Shown here one piece after another: positions 6,954 to 10,584 of a stretch of 10,584 bases of DNA; positions within the stretch are counted from its first letter, which is position 1; the number at the start of each line of letters is the position of its first letter. Source of the DNA: CAIVAT01 sp037137455 (GTDB lineage Bacteria; Bacteroidota; Bacteroidia; Bacteroidales; FEN-979); the NCBI GenBank assembly GCA_037137455.1, contig JBAXKG010000074.1, positions 1 to 10,584 on the forward strand. The letters are read 5' to 3'. Both the position numbers and the translations under genes were made by a program. Below the pieces are notes generated by a model. That model saw nothing but the letters and a program-made list of their open reading frames with translations, made no database searches and was not told the DNA's origin.

Positions 6954-8345
6954 TTATAATTCTATACTATTGCCATATTCAGGCAAAAATGGTTGAAGTC
7001 CATATCGGTGGAGAATGATGTTGGCAAGAGGCGCCCTCGATTTTTCTTCGCCATGTGTCAGCACAACCTTTGGCCGGGCAGGCGCCAAGGCATTAAACCA
7101 TTTAAGTAAATCGGTTTGTCCGGCATGGGCGCTGAACCCACCGAGTTTGTGAATCTGTGCCCTGACCGCAATCCGCTCACCGAAAATATACACCGATTTA
7201 TCTCCGTCTACCAGTCTTCTTCCCAGCGTTCCTTCAGCCTGGTATCCTACAATGAGAACTGATGTTTCGGGTTTCCATAAATTATGCCGCAAGTGATGCC
7301 TGATTCGACCTGCATTGCACATACCGGAACCGGCGATTATCATACATGGTCCTTTAACATCGTTAAGAGATTTCGATTCCTCAGCTGAAGGTGTTGGCCT
7401 GATATATCCTTTATCACGATCCATTTCGCCACTGCCGATAAACTCTTTCATCTCATCGTCAAAAAGTTCGGGATGGCTCATATAAATACGCGATGCTTCA
7501 ATTGCCATCGGGCTATCGATATAAATTGGAAAACGTGGCAGTCCGCCTTTTCTGAATGCCTGTTCAATATAATAGATGATATCCTGGGTACGGCCAATGG
7601 CGAAGGAGGGAACCAGTATTTTTCCTTTTGAATTCAGCGCCTCCCTGATGATGCCAATTGCTTCATCTATGGTTTCCTGCAACGGTTTATGATCGCGGTC
7701 GCCATATGTCGATTCCAAAATGACCATATCGGCTTCCCTGAACGGTTCTGAATCCCTTACAATCGGCATCCCCTGAGCCCCAAGATCACCCGAAAAAATA
7801 ACTGATTTCTTCTTACGGCCATCTTTTACAATAAGTTTCAGGCTACCTGATCCAAGTATATGTCCAGCCTCATCAACCACAATTTCCATTCCGGGAGCAA
7901 CGGAAAATGGTTTATGGTATGGAAGCGGTTTCATCTGGCCGATGGCTTTTTCCACATCGGTTTCATCGAAAGGCGCTTCAATCTTATGTTTTCCATTACG
8001 AACCAGCATACGGTTCAGTTTTTCAAGATCGCTTGATTGTACTTTTAAAGAGTCACGTAAAACGAGCGCTGAAAGATCGAGCGTGGCCGGCGTGCCGAAA
8101 ATAGGGCCCCGGTATCCGGCGCGAACAGCCATAGGCAACCTGCCGCAATGGTCAAGATGGGCATGTGTGAGCACAATTGCATCAAGTGTGTTGTAATTGA
8201 CAGGTGGAGCTTTTTTATTTTTGATTTCTGCATCTTTTCCTCCCTGAAACATACCGCAGTCGATCAGAATGCATGCGGTCGTCGACTCACAATAATATGC
8301 AGTTCCGGTAACTCCACCGGCAGCGCCAAAGAAAGTGATTTTCAT
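6954..8345 (-). CDS. MBL-fold beta-CASP protein, probable RNA-processing nuclease
   Basis: The 463 residues are a complete metallo-beta-lactamase/beta-CASP/RMMBL protein of the CPSF-73-like group; characterised relatives are zinc-dependent RNA endo- or exonucleases. Metal-binding motifs are intact: HAHLDH (61-66), His162 in GHILGS, Asp187 in SGDLG, His407 in FSAHAG and His431 in LTHGE. The beta-CASP insert carries ESTYGDR (211-217), PSFAIGRTQ (246-254) and GSGMCNAGRIRHHL (339-352). No signal peptide is present, so it acts in the cytoplasm. It starts 18 bases after the sensor kinase stop and ends 10 bases before pyk. A candidate promoter and an inverted repeat sit just upstream. The exact substrate (mRNA, tRNA or rRNA) cannot be told from sequence, and it is not an RNase J or RNase Z by motif layout. 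Confidence 0.9.
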   Translation of the reverse strand: MKITFFGAAGGVTGTAYYCESTTACILIDCGMFQGGKDAEIKNKKAPPVNYNTLDAIVLTHAHLDHCGRLPMAVRAGYRGPIFGTPATLDLSALVLRDSLKVQSSDLEKLNRMLVRNGKHKIEAPFDETDVEKAIGQMKPLPYHKPFSVAPGMEIVVDEAGHILGSGSLKLIVKDGRKKKSVIFSGDLGAQGMPIVRDSEPFREADMVILESTYGDRDHKPLQETIDEAIGIIREALNSKGKILVPSFAIGRTQDIIYYIEQAFRKGGLPRFPIYIDSPMAIEASRIYMSHPELFDDEMKEFIGSGEMDRDKGYIRPTPSAEESKSLNDVKGPCMIIAGSGMCNAGRIRHHLRHNLWKPETSVLIVGYQAEGTLGRRLVDGDKSVYIFGERIAVRAQIHKLGGFSAHAGQTDLLKWFNALAPARPKVVLTHGEEKSRAPLANIILHRYGLQPFLPEYGNSIEL

Positions 8346-8350
8346 AATTT

Positions 8351-8368
8351 CTTAACTTTTACGTTAAG
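8351..8368. repeat. Perfect 6-bp inverted repeat at the kinase/nuclease junction
   Basis: CTTAAC (8351-8356) and GTTAAG (8363-8368) are exact reverse complements separated by six bases. The element spans the kinase stop codon and ends only 5 bases before the start codon of the beta-CASP gene. In RNA it would be a weak AU-rich hairpin in the leader; in DNA it could be an operator half-site pair. No T-run follows, so it is not a standard terminator. It may also be chance in AT-rich sequence. Confidence 0.35.
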
Positions 8369-9557
8369 TAGCAAAGGTAGGGAATATTTGATCAGGTGAA
8401 AAAATCAGCCTCACCTTGGCCCCGGCCGGATAATTATTGAGGATTTCAATCTTCGCCTGATGTGCATCCATTATTAATTTGACAAGCGCCAAACCTAATC
8501 CTGCATTCTGATCAACGTGCTGTTCGCCAACAGCGAAAAACTGAAATAGTTGCTTCATCGACTCTTCATTAAAACCAGCTCCTTCATCGATAAACTCAAT
8601 TGCTATGTTTTGTTCGGCTGAAAAAATCCTGATAATTATAGTTCCTTCAGTCGGAGAAAATTTGACTGAATTGTCAAGAATTGATCCAAAACATGAGCGA
8701 AGTAATGCCTTATTTCCAGGTATATGAATGTCCATACCGAACCCCTGGGTTTTTATCTTAATATTTTTTGAAAGAATTGTATCCTGTAATTGAGCCAGAA
8801 CAGAACTTATTGCATCATCAACATTTACCTGTTCCTGTGAAATTGGCTGGTCTTTGGCAAGCAGGGAGGTAATTTGCAATACAACCAATAAAAATTTTTC
8901 CAGTCTCAGGGAGGCAATATCGATGTACTGGATCATTTCAAGAATGTTGGTCGATGTATTCTCATTTTTCAGGATATCAGTGAAACCCAGGATTGCATTT
9001 AAGGGAGTACGGATCTCATGATTGATCATCCGTAAAAATTCATTTTTCGCATGATCGAGCGATTGCAGTTCACAGTTTGCCTTTGTGAGTTTTAAATTTG
9101 ATTCCCTGAGTTCGATTGTGCGTTCTTCTACCTTTTGTTCCAGCCACCGGTTTATCTCTTTTTGATGTTCCCGGTGCCTTTTCAGCTCGGCATGGGTTTT
9201 TACCCTAGCAAGCAATTCATCGCTGCGAAAAGGTTTGGTGAGATAATCAAACCCACCGCATTGGAATGCCCGCGTAATGCTCTCGATCTCGGTTTTGGCA
9301 GTTAAAAAGATGACCGGGAGTTCCAGGTTTTTTTCATCCTGCCTTATCCTGCTGCAGGTTTCAAAACCATCCATCCCCGGCATCATGATATCCATCAGGA
9401 TAACATCGTAATTTTTTTCGCTGATCATTTTCAGCGCCTCCTGTCCCGAAAGAGCTGTTTCGACCAGAAAAGATTGAGAGGAGAGAATTGCCGGGATAAC
9501 CGTAAGATTTTTCGGGTTGTCATCGACCGCTAATATTCTGTAAACATCAGGCTTCAT
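8364..9557 (-). CDS. Receiver-histidine kinase (phosphorelay hybrid without sensor domain)
   Basis: At 397 residues, this cytoplasmic signalling protein has an N-terminal receiver and a C-terminal kinase. The receiver (1-122) has the acidic pair Asp12-Asp13, phosphoacceptor Asp56 (ILMDIMMPGMDG), Thr86 and Lys108 (LTKPF). A coiled coil (about 125-170, with EQKVEERTIELRESN) leads to the HisKA domain, with His180 in NHEIRTPLNAILGF. The HATPase has an N-box at 293-300 (ILDNSVKF), DEGAGF at 324-329 and GLGLAL at 353-358. There are no membrane segments and no PAS or GAF domain. The likely input is phosphate, or a docking signal, from another kinase, relayed to an unlinked regulator; no DNA-binding partner lies in this window. 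It starts 107 bases after the truncated FGE-like gene and precedes the beta-CASP gene by 18 bases. Confidence 0.93.
   Translation of the reverse strand: MKPDVYRILAVDDNPKNLTVIPAILSSQSFLVETALSGQEALKMISEKNYDVILMDIMMPGMDGFETCSRIRQDEKNLELPVIFLTAKTEIESITRAFQCGGFDYLTKPFRSDELLARVKTHAELKRHREHQKEINRWLEQKVEERTIELRESNLKLTKANCELQSLDHAKNEFLRMINHEIRTPLNAILGFTDILKNENTSTNILEMIQYIDIASLRLEKFLLVVLQITSLLAKDQPISQEQVNVDDAISSVLAQLQDTILSKNIKIKTQGFGMDIHIPGNKALLRSCFGSILDNSVKFSPTEGTIIIRIFSAEQNIAIEFIDEGAGFNEESMKQLFQFFAVGEQHVDQNAGLGLALVKLIMDAHQAKIEILNNYPAGAKVRLIFSPDQIFPTFAT
8372..8402 (-). promoter_or_regulatory. Candidate internal promoter for the beta-CASP and pyk genes
   Basis: On the minus strand TACCTTTG (8379-8372) fits the Bacteroidota -7 consensus TAnnTTTG. 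TTTT (8402-8399), one base off TTTG, lies 19 bases upstream. The element lies over the last codons of the kinase gene, and the -7 box ends 26 bases before the beta-CASP start codon, which fits promoter geometry. Because the box is also coding sequence it could be coincidental. Confidence 0.42.
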
Positions 9558-9664
9558 AAAATTTAAAATTGAAGGGCCAAGATGATTATAATATTGGTAA
9601 GCGGATCGATTTTAATTAACGAGTTGTAAACAGATAATTGTGAATAAAACCACATCTGAATTCT

Positions 9665-10513
9665 TCAGAAGATGGCATAACGATGCGTCGCTCCTGTGTA
9701 TTTACGCGTATTTGCCTGGGTTTGCGTAAGACTATTCAAAAAATCAACATATCCCTGCTGACTAATTTCATATTTCATGCTGTAAAAGGCATTATACCCT
9801 TTTGGAAATGCAGCAGGGATGGGGCCAAGCTGATCGCCACCGTATATGGAATAATTGTAAAAAATATTATCAGTCTCAGTTCCTACAGTGATTTCATCTT
9901 CGCTGGTGATCTGATAAGGATCAGTCGTTGCAGGGAATTTGTAAAAAGCGCTGGTTTCCGTTCCCCCACTACCTGCATAAAAACCTCCCTGAGGCACATA
10001 AACAAGCTCAATGGCATATACACGAATATCTATGGTCGCACTATCATTTACTCCGTTGGCGCCATAATTCCATCGCAGTTGAACACCTGCTATGGCCAAG
10101 GTACCGGTGCCGTTGGCATCGCGGTAAATAAATACTCCCAAACCAGGATTGGAAGTCGTGTTGAATATTTGGTCCGGGTTTAGCAAACCGGTCGCAATTG
10201 TGCTTCCTGACAGATTGATGTGTCCTGCACTATCCAGCCATGCATGCTGCCATATGCCTGAATCTATACGGTATTTCACGAACACCCATGCGGCATCCCA
10301 ATTATAAGGCACTGCATTCCCGGTGCCGGCAATATCATTGCGCAAGGAGTTTTCCCAGGTGATATCGAATTTAACCATATTGAAATGATTTACGGCATTA
10401 TGGCCTGCCAGGCTGATGTTGGAAACAGCAATGTTGTTGGCCAAAGGGCTGTAACCTGCAAATATCAACAGGCAGGGAAAAAGAACTGCCTTTAAGAGAT
10501 TTTTTGTTTCCAT
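9665..10513 (-). CDS. Exported FGE-like protein lacking its catalytic core (truncated)
   Basis: This predicted exported protein of 282 residues has a signal peptide at 1-25 (hydrophobic LLKAVLFPCLLIFAG, cleavage near PLA|NN). Residues 26-165 form a domain that I recognise as the N-terminal part of Bacteroidota SUMF1/FGE-type exported proteins: NNIAVSNISLAG, VKFDITWENS, NWDAAWVFVKY, GVFIYR and GVQLRWNYG. Residues 166-263 start the FGE-like portion (ELVYVPQGGFYAGS, then FYSMKYEISQQGYVDFLNSL). The protein stops at HRYAIF, just where the conserved core (SW.DA..Y..W and later catalytic and metal-binding positions) would begin. The 107 bases after the stop contain no continuation in any frame, so the C-terminal half is missing and not merely frameshifted. 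It is either a decayed gene or a short form using only the N-terminal domain. It starts 6 bases after the stop of the upstream gene. Confidence 0.75.
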   Translation of the reverse strand: METKNLLKAVLFPCLLIFAGYSPLANNIAVSNISLAGHNAVNHFNMVKFDITWENSLRNDIAGTGNAVPYNWDAAWVFVKYRIDSGIWQHAWLDSAGHINLSGSTIATGLLNPDQIFNTTSNPGLGVFIYRDANGTGTLAIAGVQLRWNYGANGVNDSATIDIRVYAIELVYVPQGGFYAGSGGTETSAFYKFPATTDPYQITSEDEITVGTETDNIFYNYSIYGGDQLGPIPAAFPKGYNAFYSMKYEISQQGYVDFLNSLTQTQANTRKYTGATHRYAIF

Positions 10514-10519
10514 TGAGTT

Positions 10520-10584
10520 TTATTTTTTCTGTGGCAACCATCCCCATAATACATTAAAGATCCTCCATTCACCATTGAATTTTG
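10520..10584 (-). CDS. C-terminal end of a probable NTF2-like gene (partial)
   Basis: On the minus strand one frame is open from the window edge to a TAA at 10522-10520. It encodes about 20 residues, reading KFNGEWRIFNVLW and then GWLPQKK. The pattern (K.NGEW.I.NVLW) is the usual last strand of SnoaL/NTF2-like or 'putative lumazine-binding' proteins in Bacteroidota. It ends 6 bases before the FGE-like gene start, as in an operon. The other two minus-strand frames have stops or no family resemblance. The assignment rests on a short stretch and needs the sequence to the right. Confidence 0.5.
   Translation of the reverse strand, partial: KFNGEWRIFNVLWGWLPQKK

Noticed and set aside
9655..9669. 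Inverted repeat TCTGAA-TTC-TTCAGA at the end of the FGE-like gene as a terminator
   Set aside because: 6-bp stem with a 3-base loop, overlapping the stop codon and followed by only four T after a gap; not a convincing terminator.
9683..10183. Plus-strand open frame of 166 codons over the FGE-like gene
   Set aside because: The minus-strand frame here carries clear family motifs and a signal peptide; this frame is Ile/Arg/Ser-rich without motifs.
1..10584. Defence island, CRISPR, prophage or transposon in the window
   Set aside because: No regularly spaced DNA repeats, transposase or integrase motifs, phage structural genes or toxin-antitoxin-like pairs were seen on either strand.

Overview
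The window looks like a chromosomal segment from a member of the Bacteroidota. The case rests on four things: several exported proteins whose signal peptides end in A|Q or G|Q, many small outer-membrane beta-barrels, a sensor kinase with its receiver domain at the N-terminus, and a near-consensus Bacteroidota promoter (TTTG-N19-TAnnTTTG) at 5490-5460. I see no RNA genes, CRISPR array, transposase, integrase or phage genes. No gene-free stretch exceeds 300 bases; the longest are 1-195 (which may hold the tail of a partial gene) and 9558-9664.

Left block, plus strand (196-2395): four closely spaced genes encode a DUF4136-type lipoprotein, an outer-membrane barrel, the small nucleoside phosphorylase PpnP, and a second barrel. 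Gaps are 20, 10 and 25 bases, so one transcript is likely. This block converges on the next one with only 23 bases between the stop codons.

Middle block, minus strand (5443-2419): a barrel protein of 208 residues is followed by a 777-residue exported protein. The large protein has three diverged copies of a DGEP/YY/W/GPW module with a strict 109-residue period, then a conserved Tyr/Gly/Trp/Pro-rich stretch, then a long low-complexity tail ending in Gly/Arg. The promoter at 5490-5460 probably drives both genes. I recognise the protein family from memory, but its function is unknown to me. This is the most interesting object in the window.

Right block, minus strand (9557-5525): a receiver-histidine kinase, a metallo-beta-lactamase/beta-CASP protein (probable RNA-processing nuclease) and pyruvate kinase lie 18 and 10 bases apart. 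A second candidate promoter and a perfect inverted repeat sit at the kinase/nuclease junction, so the last two genes may also be transcribed separately. The pyruvate kinase carries the residue set of K+-independent enzymes.

Right end, minus strand (10584-9665): the last 20 codons of a probable NTF2-like gene precede an exported protein that resembles the N-terminal half of formylglycine-generating-enzyme-like proteins but stops before the catalytic core.

Overall this is mostly envelope and housekeeping gene content. I did not find a clear defence or mobile system. The triple-repeat envelope protein with its partner barrel, and the truncated FGE-like gene, are the parts most worth following up.
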